From NCBI RefSeq assembly GCF_008923245.1, contig NZ_WBOS01000005.1, forward strand, positions 62,001 through 126,000: a DNA stretch of 64,000 nt, given 5' to 3'. The translations under genes and the position numbers were made by a program. Shown here in pieces: positions 8,610 through 17,007 of the stretch. This DNA comes from Cytobacillus depressus (lineage in GTDB: Bacteria > Bacillota > Bacilli > Bacillales > Cytobacillaceae). Under the pieces are notes generated by a model. It searched no databases, was not told the DNA's origin, and saw only the letters and a program-made list of their open reading frames with translations. How positions within the stretch are numbered: the stretch's first letter is position 1; every line of letters begins with the position of its first letter.

Positions 8610-8822
8610 CTAGATTTTCTCATCTGTTTGATTCACTTGATTCATAATGCGATCCTCGAGCTCTTTCGCCTTAATCGTTTGACGTTTAGAAACGCGTAAA
8701 ATCCAACGGAAGGTCAGCACACATAAAATGAAAAAGATCGTAAAGCTAATCGCTGCTGGAAAATACTCTGATTTATCTTGAGGGAAATATAAAAACAAAG
8801 ATATTACATACCATTCCAACAT
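8610..8822 (-). CDS. Small membrane protein of unknown function
   Basis: 70-residue protein I do not recognise. One clear membrane helix (about residues 23-45, AAISFTIFFILCVLTFRWIL) follows a short hydrophobic N-terminus, and a charged cytoplasmic tail with KRQTIKAKELEDRI ends the protein. The ATG at 8822 has AGGATAGGA upstream, and a good terminator follows, which supports a real gene. It lies in the segment between patB and kapB where B. subtilis has kinB. Confidence 0.6.
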   Translation of the reverse strand: MLEWYVISLFLYFPQDKSEYFPAAISFTIFFILCVLTFRWILRVSKRQTIKAKELEDRIMNQVNQTDEKI

Positions 8823-8904
8823 ATGATCCTATCCTTTCTGCATATAGCAGTGGTTCAATATGTTATTATATCAGCATTAACAGGCTGTTCCAACTTTTTC
8901 GTTA

Positions 8905-8926
8905 GAAAAACTCGGCGTTCGCCAAG
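8905..8926 (-). terminator. Terminator downstream of the cyclophilin gene
   Basis: Minus strand CTTGGC-GAAC-GCCGAG, a 6-bp stem with tetraloop, followed by TTTTTCT; about 130 bp after the stop at 9053. The 230-bp spacer holds nothing else that I recognise. Confidence 0.6.
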
Positions 8927-9052
8927 TCCTTTTTGGTGAATGCTTAGTTTTACTTATGCGATATTATTAGCAGAAATTTATTCTAAGTTTCAAGATTACT
9001 ATAGTACATTAATAAATATAAACTTTCCTATTAGCCAAAAGAAGGAATCTTC

Positions 9053-9793
9053 TTATTTAAGGACTTTAATTTTTTTAATGATCACATCTTTAACCGGCTT
9101 ATACGCTTCCCCTGTTTCGACGCTTGCAATTTTATCCACAACATCCATGCCTTCGATCACTTGTCCGAAAACAGTATGTTTAAAATCAAGCCATGGAGCG
9201 CCGCCATCAACGTAAGCTTTAATAATTTCTTCCGGAAACCCTGCTTCCTCCATCTGCTCCTTTAATCCGTCATCCATCTTGCTGTTCTGAACGATGAAAA
9301 ATTGGCTACCGTTCGTATTTGGACCTGAGTTAGCCATTGACAAAGCACCGCGAAGATTATAAAGCTTGTTCGAAAACTCATCTTCAAAAGGAGCACCGTA
9401 AATACTTTCTCCACCTTGTCCATTTCCGAGAGGATCACCGCCTTGAATCATAAACTCATTCATCACCCGGTGGAAGGTCACTCCATCATAGTATCCATCT
9501 TTACTATGAGTAATAAAGTTTTCAACAGCCTTTGGTGCATATTGTGGAAAAAGCTTAATTTTAATAGTCCCCATGGACGTTTCCATTACAACTAATCTTT
9601 CATTCTCTTGAACTTCATTTGTTAATTGTGGATATTCTGAACTGTTATTATCATTTGTATTTTTGCTTTCTGTTTTTTTATTTTCTGACGTGTTTTCCGG
9701 GGCATCTGTTTTATCACCGTTCCCCGTGCTTGTCCCACATGCGGATAAAATAAGCATTAAGATAAGTAATGGGGCAAATAATTTAATTTTCAT
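9053..9793 (-). CDS. Cyclophilin-type peptidyl-prolyl isomerase, lipoprotein
   Basis: 246-residue secreted lipoprotein: signal peptide ending in LSAC (Cys19), a Ser/Asn/Thr-rich linker of about 35 residues, then a cyclophilin domain. The domain carries the active-site pattern VTFHRVMNEFMIQGGDP, the catalytic Arg in FHRV, SMANSGPNTNGSQFFI and the C-terminal HTVFGQVIEGMDVVDKI. It should catalyse prolyl isomerisation for protein folding outside the membrane, unlike the cytosolic PpiB. The insert GLKEQMEEAGFPEEIIK between the Gln-Phe-Phe motif and the end is typical of this Gram-positive subfamily. The ATG at 9793 has GGAGGAAG upstream. Confidence 0.88.
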   Translation of the reverse strand: MKIKLFAPLLILMLILSACGTSTGNGDKTDAPENTSENKKTESKNTNDNNSSEYPQLTNEVQENERLVVMETSMGTIKIKLFPQYAPKAVENFITHSKDGYYDGVTFHRVMNEFMIQGGDPLGNGQGGESIYGAPFEDEFSNKLYNLRGALSMANSGPNTNGSQFFIVQNSKMDDGLKEQMEEAGFPEEIIKAYVDGGAPWLDFKHTVFGQVIEGMDVVDKIASVETGEAYKPVKDVIIKKIKVLK

Positions 9794-9933
9794 TCTCTTC
9801 TTCCTCCATTATCTCTTTCCAATTTTCTTTCTTAAGCTTACATGATTTATATCTTTTTTGCACTTTGTTTTTCCAACTAGGTAAGCGATAATATGAGATA
9901 ATATAAGAATTTCTGCAGGAAGGAGATTAATTG

Positions 9934-10314
9934 ATGTCAGATATTAAAATAGGCGATCAAGTAACAGCTATTTATAAGACAGGAAAGTATATTGGGGAAG
10001 TAACAGATATTCGGCCACAGCATTATTTAGTCCGTGTGCTGGCGGTTGGCAAACATCCGATGCAAGGTGATTTACATAATCCTAAAAATGCCGATGTGCC
10101 TATGTTTCATGAACGCCGCGCGTTAGCTTACAAAGAACAAACGAATGTCCCAAAACAAATGGTTAAACGATTTGAAGGCGAAATTCCGGAATATATAGCT
10201 TCGTTAAAAGCAGCATTAGAGAAAATGAAACAGGAGCTTAAGGACGATCACTCTGCATGGGCGATGAGAAGTCTAAAAAATGCGGAAACACTTGAAAAAG
10301 ATTATTTCCAATAA
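9934..10314 (+). CDS. kapB: KapB, kinase-associated lipoprotein B homologue
   Basis: 126-residue protein of the KapB family. In B. subtilis KapB is needed for sensor kinase KinB to feed the sporulation phosphorelay. The N-terminal half is an SH3-like beta domain (VTAIYKTGKYIGEVTDI, YLVRVLAVGKHP) and the C-terminal half is helical (SLKAALEKMKQELK). No signal peptide or lipobox is visible, so the name lipoprotein does not fit this sequence. The ATG at 9934 (AGGAG 8 nt upstream) is preferred over the TTG just before it. kinB, which precedes kapB in B. subtilis, is not next to it here. Confidence 0.88.
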   Translation: MSDIKIGDQVTAIYKTGKYIGEVTDIRPQHYLVRVLAVGKHPMQGDLHNPKNADVPMFHERRALAYKEQTNVPKQMVKRFEGEIPEYIASLKAALEKMKQELKDDHSAWAMRSLKNAETLEKDYFQ

Positions 10315-10341
10315 TCAGCTGGAGTACCTTGTAATCAACAT

Positions 10342-10378
10342 AAAAAGCCAAATCGACTGATGAACGATTTGGCTTTTT
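10342..10378. terminator. Bidirectional terminator between kapB and kapD
   Basis: 14-bp perfect stem AAAAAGCCAAATCG/CGATTTGGCTTTTT with a 9-nt loop, at the convergent 3' ends. Confidence 0.92.
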
Positions 10379-11000
10379 ATGCGAATTTGTTTAAAAGCTT
10401 TGAAAGATCCACGCGCTCCCCAATGGTCGTCGGTTCTGGTTTTTCCAAATACCTTTTATCCTTTTCTACAAGTCTGAAAATATTGTAAGTAGTCATCGCA
10501 TCATCTAAGGCGCGATGATGTTTCCCTGTGCCTTCTTTCCCGTATTCCTGGACCGCTTTCCATAATCCTGTTTGATTCTGATCGCCGAAAAATCTTTTGT
10601 ATTCCATTGATAAATCAATCTCCTTTCCTTTAAAAGGAAATGGGAGTCCGACCTGCTGACAATTATTGCGCAGCACTTTCATATCCATATTTCCCCATGT
10701 AATAATGGTACATGGATAATTTCCGCTCAATTCTTTCATTTTTTTGATCAGCTCTAGAAATGTTATCCCTTGATCCACTTGTTCTTGCGAAATATGAAGG
10801 AATGATTTGCAGCGTTCAGATAGTATCGGGAATCGAACTGGAGTAACATAGGAAGAAAATTTATCACGGATTTGGTCATTTGACACGGAAACAATGCCTG
10901 CTTCAATAATTTCCGGATAAAAGCCTTTGTATCGTCCGCTCTTTTCAGGCATAGTAAATTCAAAATCAATAAATAAGTATCGGTGCTCCTCCCCCACCAT
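10377..11000 (-). CDS. kapD: KapD, DEDDh 3'-5' exonuclease family inhibitor of the KinA pathway
   Basis: 207-residue protein with a DEDDh exonuclease fold: motif I FIDFEF (Asp and Glu), motif II WGNMDMKVL, motif III KHHRALDDAM with His and Asp. B. subtilis KapD inhibits sporulation initiation through KinA and has about 205 residues; the present protein keeps all acidic residues, so nuclease activity is plausible. The ATG at 11000 has only a modest ribosome site (TAGGTG) close to it, but later starts would lose motif I. It is convergent with kapB and divergent from the penicillin-binding protein gene, with repeat A2 between. Confidence 0.88.
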   Translation of the reverse strand: MVGEEHRYLFIDFEFTMPEKSGRYKGFYPEIIEAGIVSVSNDQIRDKFSSYVTPVRFPILSERCKSFLHISQEQVDQGITFLELIKKMKELSGNYPCTIITWGNMDMKVLRNNCQQVGLPFPFKGKEIDLSMEYKRFFGDQNQTGLWKAVQEYGKEGTGKHHRALDDAMTTYNIFRLVEKDKRYLEKPEPTTIGERVDLSKLLNKFA

Positions 11001-11021
11001 TACACCTACTTTCTTAGAAAT

Positions 11022-11135
11022 GCGTAAGCGCCCTGATCAGCCCCGACAAGCATAAGACGAATCCTTGCGAAAGGTGTTCTTTCCTTTCGTAAGGGTTTGG
11101 CTTATGACCTCGTGGGGCTATGCGCTGGAGCTAGG
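11022..11135 (+). repeat. Family A dispersed repeat, copy A2 (hairpin form)
   Basis: Begins GCGTAAGCGCC and ends GCGCTGGAGCTAG. Its centre is a hairpin closed by CATAAG (11051) and CTTATG (11101) with an inner stem of about 15 bp whose sequence differs from those of A5 and A6 although the pairing is kept. The remaining stretch to 11308 is AT-rich promoter DNA for the next gene with no other element seen. Confidence 0.85.
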
Positions 11136-11308
11136 CAATACTCTAACTCAAACATCACTTTTTTTACTTTTCAAAATTCACGTACATCATTTCCTTTTAT
11201 TATAACATGGAATTTTTTAATTTTTCTGGGTAATTTCATTTTTAAAGGAATTTTAATAAAATAGATTTTGAGAAAAAGTGCCAGCGCCTAGAAAGGAACG
11301 TAAAACCA

Positions 11309-13168
11309 TTGCGTATATTAACAGGTTACTTCATCATTGCCGTCTTAGTACCAAGCTTTCTACTGCTTATTTATGCGGCTGGGAAAGAGGTTACTCATGT
11401 TCAAAGCTTACATACTGTTTTAGATGAAAAGATAAACATCCAGAATATGAACTTGCCGCAAAACTCTTATATAAAAGCAAAAAATGGCGCCATCATTTCC
11501 GAAATTCAACGGCGACAAAACAGATTAAACCTTCAGCCAGATGAGATTCCCGCTTTTTTAAAAGATTTATTAATCGTTTCGGAGGATCAGCATTTTTACG
11601 ATCATGCTGGGTTTGATTTACCATCGATTGGCCGTGCTTTTGCGGTTAATATGAATGCGGACAATATTAAACAAGGGGGTAGCACCATTACCCAGCAGCT
11701 TGCAAGAAACCTATATTTGAACAATGAAAAATCGTATAATCGGAAGCTTAGTGAGCTCTTATATGCATATGAAATTGAACGCAAATATACAAAAGAAGAG
11801 ATTCTTACCCAATACATTAATGCCATTTATTTTCAAAATGGCGCATATGGAATCGAAGCAGCAGCCCAAGTTTATTTTCAAAAACAAACTCATGAACTTT
11901 CTAATGCGGAGCTTGCATTTCTGGCTGCCATTCCTAACAATCCAACGCTTTATAATCCTATGAAGCATTTTGACCAGACGAAAGCAAGGCAGGAACGACT
12001 AATCGACCAATTAATGAGCCATCAGCTCCTCCAGCCTAATGAAGCGCAAATCATCAAGAATGAACCAATTCATCTTCAGGTAAAAAAGCGAATCGACCGA
12101 TATCCTGACTACGTTACATATGTTGAAGACGAGCTAAAAGATTTAGTTGGACAGCAAGAGGGATTTACTGAAAAAATCTCTGAGGCTAAATCGGAGAATG
12201 GAAAAAATGAACAAATTGATAAGCTTAAAGAGCGGGTTGAGGATGTATTGGAGTCAGGTATCATCATTGAAACAGCTTTAGACAACGCCATTCAAGAGAA
12301 AGCGAAACGAGCAGTCATGCAGTTTTTACCTGAACGTGAAGTGGAGGGGGCAGCGGCTGTTATTGATCATGCAAACAATCAGCTCGTCGCCCTTGTCGGA
12401 GGAAAGGCATATAAGAAATATGATTTTAATAGGGGATATCAAGCATACAGGCAGCCGGGCTCTGCTATTAAGCCGCTTCTTGTTTACGCACCCTATTTCG
12501 AGCGGACTAAAGGCTCTTTAGGGAGTAAAGTGAACGCCAATACCTTTTGTAAAAATGGCTATTGCCCGCAAAATTATAGCGGTGGAACATATGGAATGGT
12601 CACTATTGAGCAAGCCTTTATCCACTCTTATAATACACCCGCTGTAAGAATATTAGATTCTATTGGCATTTCGAATGGGTTTCAGGATCTAGCAAACTTT
12701 AAATTTAGTAAAGTATCTAAATCCGATCAAACCCTCCCAGCAGCAATCGGAGGATTTTCCTATGGCATGACGCCTCTTGAGCTAACCTCTGCCTACACAG
12801 TTTTTGCAAACGACGGTTTTTATCAGCAGGCAAGAGCCATCGTAAAAGTAACAAATTTAAAGGGAGAGGTTTTATATCAATGGAACGATGAGCCCATTCA
12901 AGTTTGGAGCAAGGAAACAACAGATAAAGTCAATCAGCTGATGAGAAAAACAGTTCAAGCAGGGACAGCACGGAAGGCCAAATTGTCATCGGGATATGCG
13001 GGCGGGAAAACAGGTACAACTAATGACTATAAAGATTACTGGTTCATCGGCTTGACTGATCAATATACAACTGGCGTTTGGGTAGGAAAGGATCGGCCTG
13101 AAAATATTGCGTATTTACAATCAAGAGCCCCACAGCAGCTTATTTGGAAGGAAATCATGTCAAACTAA
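11309..13168 (+). CDS. pbpD: Class A penicillin-binding protein (PbpD/PBP4-like)
   Basis: 619-residue bifunctional murein synthase. An N-terminal membrane anchor (about 5-24) is followed by a GT51 transglycosylase with SEDQHFYDHAGFD (catalytic Glu92), QGGSTITQQLARN and the later RKLSELLYAYEIE motif. The transpeptidase domain has nucleophile Ser385 in SAIKP, SYN at 440-442 and KTG at 567-569. A hydrophilic insert (about 290-315, Lys/Glu-rich) separates the two domains. Length and position after kapD and before yufK fit PbpD (about 624 residues in B. subtilis). The start is TTG at 11309 with AAAGGA 12 nt upstream, a rather long spacing; no better start is present. Confidence 0.9.
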   Translation: MRILTGYFIIAVLVPSFLLLIYAAGKEVTHVQSLHTVLDEKINIQNMNLPQNSYIKAKNGAIISEIQRRQNRLNLQPDEIPAFLKDLLIVSEDQHFYDHAGFDLPSIGRAFAVNMNADNIKQGGSTITQQLARNLYLNNEKSYNRKLSELLYAYEIERKYTKEEILTQYINAIYFQNGAYGIEAAAQVYFQKQTHELSNAELAFLAAIPNNPTLYNPMKHFDQTKARQERLIDQLMSHQLLQPNEAQIIKNEPIHLQVKKRIDRYPDYVTYVEDELKDLVGQQEGFTEKISEAKSENGKNEQIDKLKERVEDVLESGIIIETALDNAIQEKAKRAVMQFLPEREVEGAAAVIDHANNQLVALVGGKAYKKYDFNRGYQAYRQPGSAIKPLLVYAPYFERTKGSLGSKVNANTFCKNGYCPQNYSGGTYGMVTIEQAFIHSYNTPAVRILDSIGISNGFQDLANFKFSKVSKSDQTLPAAIGGFSYGMTPLELTSAYTVFANDGFYQQARAIVKVTNLKGEVLYQWNDEPIQVWSKETTDKVNQLMRKTVQAGTARKAKLSSGYAGGKTGTTNDYKDYWFIGLTDQYTTGVWVGKDRPENIAYLQSRAPQQLIWKEIMSN

Positions 13169-13180
13169 GAGGTCAAAAAT

Positions 13181-13206
13181 AGGAATCGGCACACTCGCCG
13201 ATTCCT
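13181..13206. terminator. Bidirectional terminator between pbpD and yufK
   Basis: AGGAATCGGC-ACACTC-GCCGATTCCT, 10-bp perfect stem, A and T runs on the two sides, between convergent genes. Confidence 0.85.
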
Positions 13207-13211
13207 AACTT

Positions 13212-13769
13212 TTATATTGGCAAGCTAGCAATAATACTGTTATAAACCTTCAGCGCTAAGTACAAAATTCCTAAAATAAATGATGACCAAAAGAACACTT
13301 GAAAAAAGATCAGTCCAATCAGCCCAAGAGCAGACAGGGATGAGCTCACCTTATATACAAAATACAAAAAATAAATAATGATGGCTGCCGCAAAAATGAT
13401 GCCAATTCCAATAAAGCTATTCATACTTACTAAAGACAAAGCACTTCCGATACAAATGATAATGGCTCCGCCGCGTATTTGTTTCAAGCTTTCCCCTTCA
13501 GAATCCTTCGAAAAAAATAAAAGAGATAATTCATTGATCGTATCCGCAATAAGCTTCAGAGCAGCAAAAACCATAAAAAACAACAGCATTAATAAGATTA
13601 ATAATGACAGCTTGATTCCGCCTTCAGAAAAAAACTCCAGCATTCCCACGTAGATTCCCGAGTTTTTTAGAAATTCAATCAGCACTTTTTCAAATCTGAT
13701 CGAAAGGGAAAGGCTAAACAGGATGATGGAAAGCAACGGAAAATAGCTAGTAAAATATGTATTTTTCAT
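13212..13769 (-). CDS. yufK: YufK-like integral membrane protein (DUF5366)
   Basis: 185-residue membrane protein with about five hydrophobic helices (for example LLSIILFSLSLSI near the start, LSLLILLMLLFFMVFAALKL and the C-terminal FFWSSFILGILYLALKV) and a short cytosolic loop with SKDSEGESLKQIRGG. Function is unknown. The length and the position next to pbpD match yufK of B. subtilis. The ATG at 13769 has GGAG 6 nt upstream. Confidence 0.7.
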   Translation of the reverse strand: MKNTYFTSYFPLLSIILFSLSLSIRFEKVLIEFLKNSGIYVGMLEFFSEGGIKLSLLILLMLLFFMVFAALKLIADTINELSLLFFSKDSEGESLKQIRGGAIIICIGSALSLVSMNSFIGIGIIFAAAIIIYFLYFVYKVSSSLSALGLIGLIFFQVFFWSSFILGILYLALKVYNSIIASLPI

Positions 13770-13973
13770 TTTTTCTCCATTCGCTTCATAACCTAAATTT
13801 TTTCACTTCTTTATTATTACGGAACCCCTTTAGTTAGACAATAGTTGAATGTTTCATAATGAAAGGTGATTTACTGGAAAAGCTGATACGAATTGTATAA
13901 TCCTTTTTATTTGCGCATAGATATAATACTAAATTCATTGATTCATTTCATCAAAAGGGGGTCTGAAAAAAGT

Positions 13974-14555
13974 ATGAAAAAGCGTTTTTTAATAACTGTC
14001 TGCTTCGCTCTTGCATGTTTCGGCTGGATCATGCCCTTTCACATTCAAGCAAATGGCATGGATGAAAATAATAAAAATGAACTTTTAAAGGCATTAGAAG
14101 AACAATTAAGAGACACGGTGCACTATTATCATCAAGATTCAGTGAAAATAATGGATGGCTCGAATTTTCAAGGAACAGTCTTGAAGGTAACGAAGAAAGA
14201 TGACCCGAAAACTGAGGAAAATGAAGAAGTCATTGAAGAATATCAAGCAAATCTTGCCATTGCTTTCGTGGAATTTAAGCTTATTCGCGATCGTCTATTT
14301 TTCTTTGAAAAAACGGAATTTTACTATTATGACTTAGATAATAAAGAATTTCTAGCCTCTAGCCAAGTCTTTGGTAATGATGAAGTCCAAACCTTCTTTG
14401 ATCACTATAAAAACGATGTCCATAAAAAGCTCACCCTTTCCTCCGAAATCCTGTTGCTATTTCTTATTTCATTTATCATTACAGTTCCTCTGTTTATTAT
14501 GATTTTCCATAATAAAGGAAGAAGCACAATTATTCACTATAATTTATTGGAATAA
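13974..14555 (+). CDS. Exported, C-terminally membrane-anchored protein of unknown function
   Basis: 193 residues that I cannot place in a family. A signal peptide (MKKRFLITVCFALACFGW, cleavage probably after IQA) is followed by an acidic domain of about 130 residues with a KTEENEEVIEEYQAN segment and an aromatic stretch RLFFFEKTEFYYYD. A single C-terminal helix (about 161-180) is followed by a short basic tail NKGRST. The topology suggests a surface protein held by its C-terminus. The ATG at 13974 was preferred because the signal peptide starts there and AAGGGGG lies upstream; the longer frame adds 27 residues without a ribosome site. Confidence 0.65.
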   Translation: MKKRFLITVCFALACFGWIMPFHIQANGMDENNKNELLKALEEQLRDTVHYYHQDSVKIMDGSNFQGTVLKVTKKDDPKTEENEEVIEEYQANLAIAFVEFKLIRDRLFFFEKTEFYYYDLDNKEFLASSQVFGNDEVQTFFDHYKNDVHKKLTLSSEILLLFLISFIITVPLFIMIFHNKGRSTIIHYNLLE

Positions 14556-14559
14556 CTCT

Positions 14560-14587
14560 AAGGGTGAGAATGTCTCACCCTTTTTTC
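14560..14587 (+). terminator. Terminator after the exported protein gene
   Basis: AAGGGTGAGA-ATG-TCTCACCCTT followed by TTTT; 10-bp stem just behind the stop codon. Confidence 0.88.
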
Positions 14588-14666
14588 GTTCCTTTATCAA
14601 GACAACGCAAAAATATTTTAATATAAGAATATTAAAAATCCTTGCAGAAAATTTCGATATTCATGT

Positions 14667-14771
14667 TATAATATAAACTGTTACTTACCATAGGTGAAAT
14701 TTTCTGTCTATTTTGCACATGGTTTATTTATTACATAGAGGCATTTTTTATAGAAAGGACTGACAAACAGA
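14667..14771 (+). promoter_or_regulatory. Promoter and structured leader of the DUF1646 gene, candidate Na+-I riboswitch (DUF1646 motif)
   Basis: A -10 box TATAAT (14667-14672) with TTGCAG 19 nt before it would give a leader of about 90 nt. The leader can form a stem-loop from three helices in line: CCAT (14688-14691) with ATGG (14719-14722), GTG (14694-14696) with CAC (14716-14718), and AAAT with ATTT around a 9-nt loop. DUF1646 genes are the namesake of an RNA motif later described as the Na+-I riboswitch class. I have not been able to compare this leader with that consensus, so the identity is inference from gene context plus a foldable leader. Confidence 0.4.
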
Positions 14772-15788
14772 ATGATACTTGGACTTACAATTGTTCTAAT
14801 ATTAGTATTATTCCTACCATTTACAGTGAAAAAGGTAGAACATAACCTCGAAGCTTTCTTATTTATAATGGGCTTAGCAGCAGCGGCAATCAGCCAGGTT
14901 CTTAATGGAGAATTATTTTTAAAAGCTCTTGAAGACCCAATACATATTACACTTGCTGTTCTATTAGCCGGCTTAATCTTTAGATGGTGCCAAAACCCGA
15001 TCGAAAAAGGGATTCTGGGCTTAAGCAATATGATGCCGTTTCGCTTATTTTTGGCATTAGTTACGATCGTACTCGGATTAATTTCTAGTGTAATCACTGC
15101 GATTATCGCAGCTATTGTTCTAGTCGTAATTGTAAGCGTCATTCGTCTTGACCGTAAGTCAGAGGTTCGTCTCGTTGTACTAGCCTGTTTCTCTATCGGA
15201 CTTGGTGCTGCATTAACGCCTATCGGGGAACCGCTTTCAACGATCGCCATCAGCAAATTAAATGAGGATTTCTTCTATTTATTTAGGCTTATTGGCGTCG
15301 ATGTTATTATCGCTGTTGTCATTTTCGGAATTCTATCAGCAGTATTAATTAACCCTAAAAAAGGGAAAGAAGGATTAACAGCATCCCTTGAAAAGGAAAG
15401 CTATAAAGAAATTATTATTCGCACAGTGAAAATCTACCTTTTCGTCATGGGTCTTACTCTGCTCGGTGCTGGGTTCGAACCATTCATTGAAACATATTTA
15501 CTGGGACTTAGCCATTTAGTGCTATATTGGATCAATATGATTTCTGCTATTTTGGATAACGCGACACTTGCCGCGGCAGAAATTAGCCCAAGAATGGACG
15601 AGCCAACGATCAGAGCTATTTTACTAGGATTAATGATTAGCGGCGGTATGCTGATCCCTGGGAATATTCCGAATATCATCTCCGCTGGAAAATTAAACAT
15701 TACGAGTAAAGAATGGGCCCGCTTCGGTGTTCCACTAGGTTTAATTACAATGGTAGCTTATTTTATTGTGATTCTTATTTTCGGGTAA
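14772..15788 (+). CDS. DUF1646 family predicted cation transporter
   Basis: 338-residue polytopic membrane protein with about nine to ten hydrophobic helices. The conserved stretches GLGAALTPIGEPLSTIAIS (about 140-158), WINMISAILDNATLAAAEISP and GGMLIPGNIPNIISAGK resemble the half-helix motifs of the ion transporter superfamily (NhaD/ArsB-like), as in DUF1646/COG4756. Transport of Na+ or another cation is likely but not shown. The ATG at 14772 has AAAGGA 11 nt upstream, at the end of the structured leader, so translation could be controlled there. It is a single gene ended by a bidirectional terminator. Confidence 0.82.
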   Translation: MILGLTIVLILVLFLPFTVKKVEHNLEAFLFIMGLAAAAISQVLNGELFLKALEDPIHITLAVLLAGLIFRWCQNPIEKGILGLSNMMPFRLFLALVTIVLGLISSVITAIIAAIVLVVIVSVIRLDRKSEVRLVVLACFSIGLGAALTPIGEPLSTIAISKLNEDFFYLFRLIGVDVIIAVVIFGILSAVLINPKKGKEGLTASLEKESYKEIIIRTVKIYLFVMGLTLLGAGFEPFIETYLLGLSHLVLYWINMISAILDNATLAAAEISPRMDEPTIRAILLGLMISGGMLIPGNIPNIISAGKLNITSKEWARFGVPLGLITMVAYFIVILIFG

Positions 15789-15806
15789 CTTCTAACTTAA
15801 TAGAGA

Positions 15807-15862
15807 AAAAAAAGGTGACGAATTTCCGCTACTTAATGGCGTGAATACGTCATCCTTTTTTT
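15807..15862. terminator. Bidirectional terminator between the DUF1646 gene and the PP2C pseudogene
   Basis: AAAAAAAGGTGACG pairs with CGTCATCCTTTTTTT across a 27-nt loop that has its own short GCCATT-type helix. A and T runs are present on both strands. Confidence 0.75.
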
Positions 15863-16528
15863 ACCCGTTAGCATCGCTAGGTAAGGTAGCAGCCGGTTCA
15901 ATATGTACGAACCAGGATATGATCGTTGTACTGTCACGTACATTTTTTTCTTTTATTTCCTCCAGCAAATTCCTTACGCTATCGTCATTTGAATAACTTT
16001 CAAACGGTTTGCATATTTCTTTTGGATTTCCAAAATCAGTATTAGGACATTCAATGAGTCCATCAGTAGTTAGAAGAAGATGGTTTTTCCCTTTTCTCAG
16101 CTCTTTTCTTCCCTCGCTGTAGCACGGAACAGGCAAATCAAAAGTATTAACTCGCCCAACCCATTCATAGAAACTTCTATGGTTTTGCTGATATTCATTC
16201 AGAGCCGATAATTCTGGGTGAAAAAGATAGAGTGCACAGTCGCCAATCGAAAACCACCAAAGAAACTTGCCTCTCCTCACTACAAACAAACAAGCGGTCT
16301 CTCCTTCAATTGTTTGACAAGCCTCTTTGAAAGCAGGACTATTCAGTGTTGTTAATATTAATTCTCTTATTCTCTCAAAGGATTCTTTAATTGTTTTAGC
16401 AAACTGGTTCCTTATAACATCTTTCAACATTTCAAAAGTAGAGATCACTAATTCTGCACTTTCAGCCGTTTGATGTGCGTCTAAGAGCTGCCAACCCAAC
16501 TAAATTCGGTTACCCCATGCTTACTCAT
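15861..16528 (-). pseudogene. PP2C-family protein phosphatase, N-terminal internal deletion with frameshift
   Basis: From the ATG at 16528 the frame encodes MSKHGVTEFSWVGSS and then hits TAG. The PP2C body continues in another frame, from LLDAHQTAESAELV, through LWWFSIGDCALYLF and LLLTTDGLIECPN, to the stop at 15861. Relatives that I recall have about 50-60 residues between WVGS and LLDAHQTAES, including the first metal-binding aspartates. The break is therefore an internal deletion that also shifted the frame. The start codon overlaps the stop of the HIT gene (ATGAGTAA), showing that the gene was translationally coupled in the GNAT-HIT-PP2C operon. A 212-residue product could start at TTG 16499 but would lack the N-terminal metal site. 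Confidence 0.8.
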
Positions 16529-16976
16529 ATAAATTGGTCTCTAGAAAAGTCTTGATTCTATTACATAACTCTATAACTTCACTATTATCACCCATTCGAG
16601 CATTCGGAGAATCATATACCGCAAACGGCCCCCAATATTGTTCAGGAGTGTCAGGATACCGTGCTACAAGGTGCATATGCAAATGTGGAACGGCATTACC
16701 AGAAACAACCGCATAAATATGCTCAGCGTTTTCCGTTTCTTTAACCGCCTTACTCACTTTCGCCATCATCATTCCTAAAGCTTTTGCCTCTTCTGGATTT
16801 AACTCTGCCAAAGTAGGAAAATGTCTCTTCAAATCTATCATAAGATGACCTAAATAATTGGGTTTTCCTTCACTATCAATATGTCCTACATACAGATATT
16901 CGTCTTCGTAGATGACTGTTCCAGATGTTTGCAACTCGCCCTTATGCTTTTTACAAATAAAACAATCTTCCCCCAT
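16521..16976 (-). CDS. HIT family nucleotide hydrolase/transferase
   Basis: 151-residue histidine-triad protein with the active-site HLHMHLVARY (HxHxH pattern) at about 97-106 and an N-terminal CFIC zinc-knuckle-like pair as in Bacillus HIT proteins. These proteins cleave the alpha-phosphate of nucleotide conjugates; the actual substrate is unknown. The longer C-terminal tail with PEQYWGPFAVYD resembles the FHIT/HinT-related clade rather than the 110-residue HinT. The ATG at 16976 has GGGAGAG upstream. The gene is second in a three-gene operon and overlaps the start of the broken PP2C gene by 8 bp. Confidence 0.85.
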   Translation of the reverse strand: MGEDCFICKKHKGELQTSGTVIYEDEYLYVGHIDSEGKPNYLGHLMIDLKRHFPTLAELNPEEAKALGMMMAKVSKAVKETENAEHIYAVVSGNAVPHLHMHLVARYPDTPEQYWGPFAVYDSPNARMGDNSEVIELCNRIKTFLETNLYE

Positions 16977-17007
16977 CTAAATCTCTCCCTTATAGTGATG
17001 GTAAATA

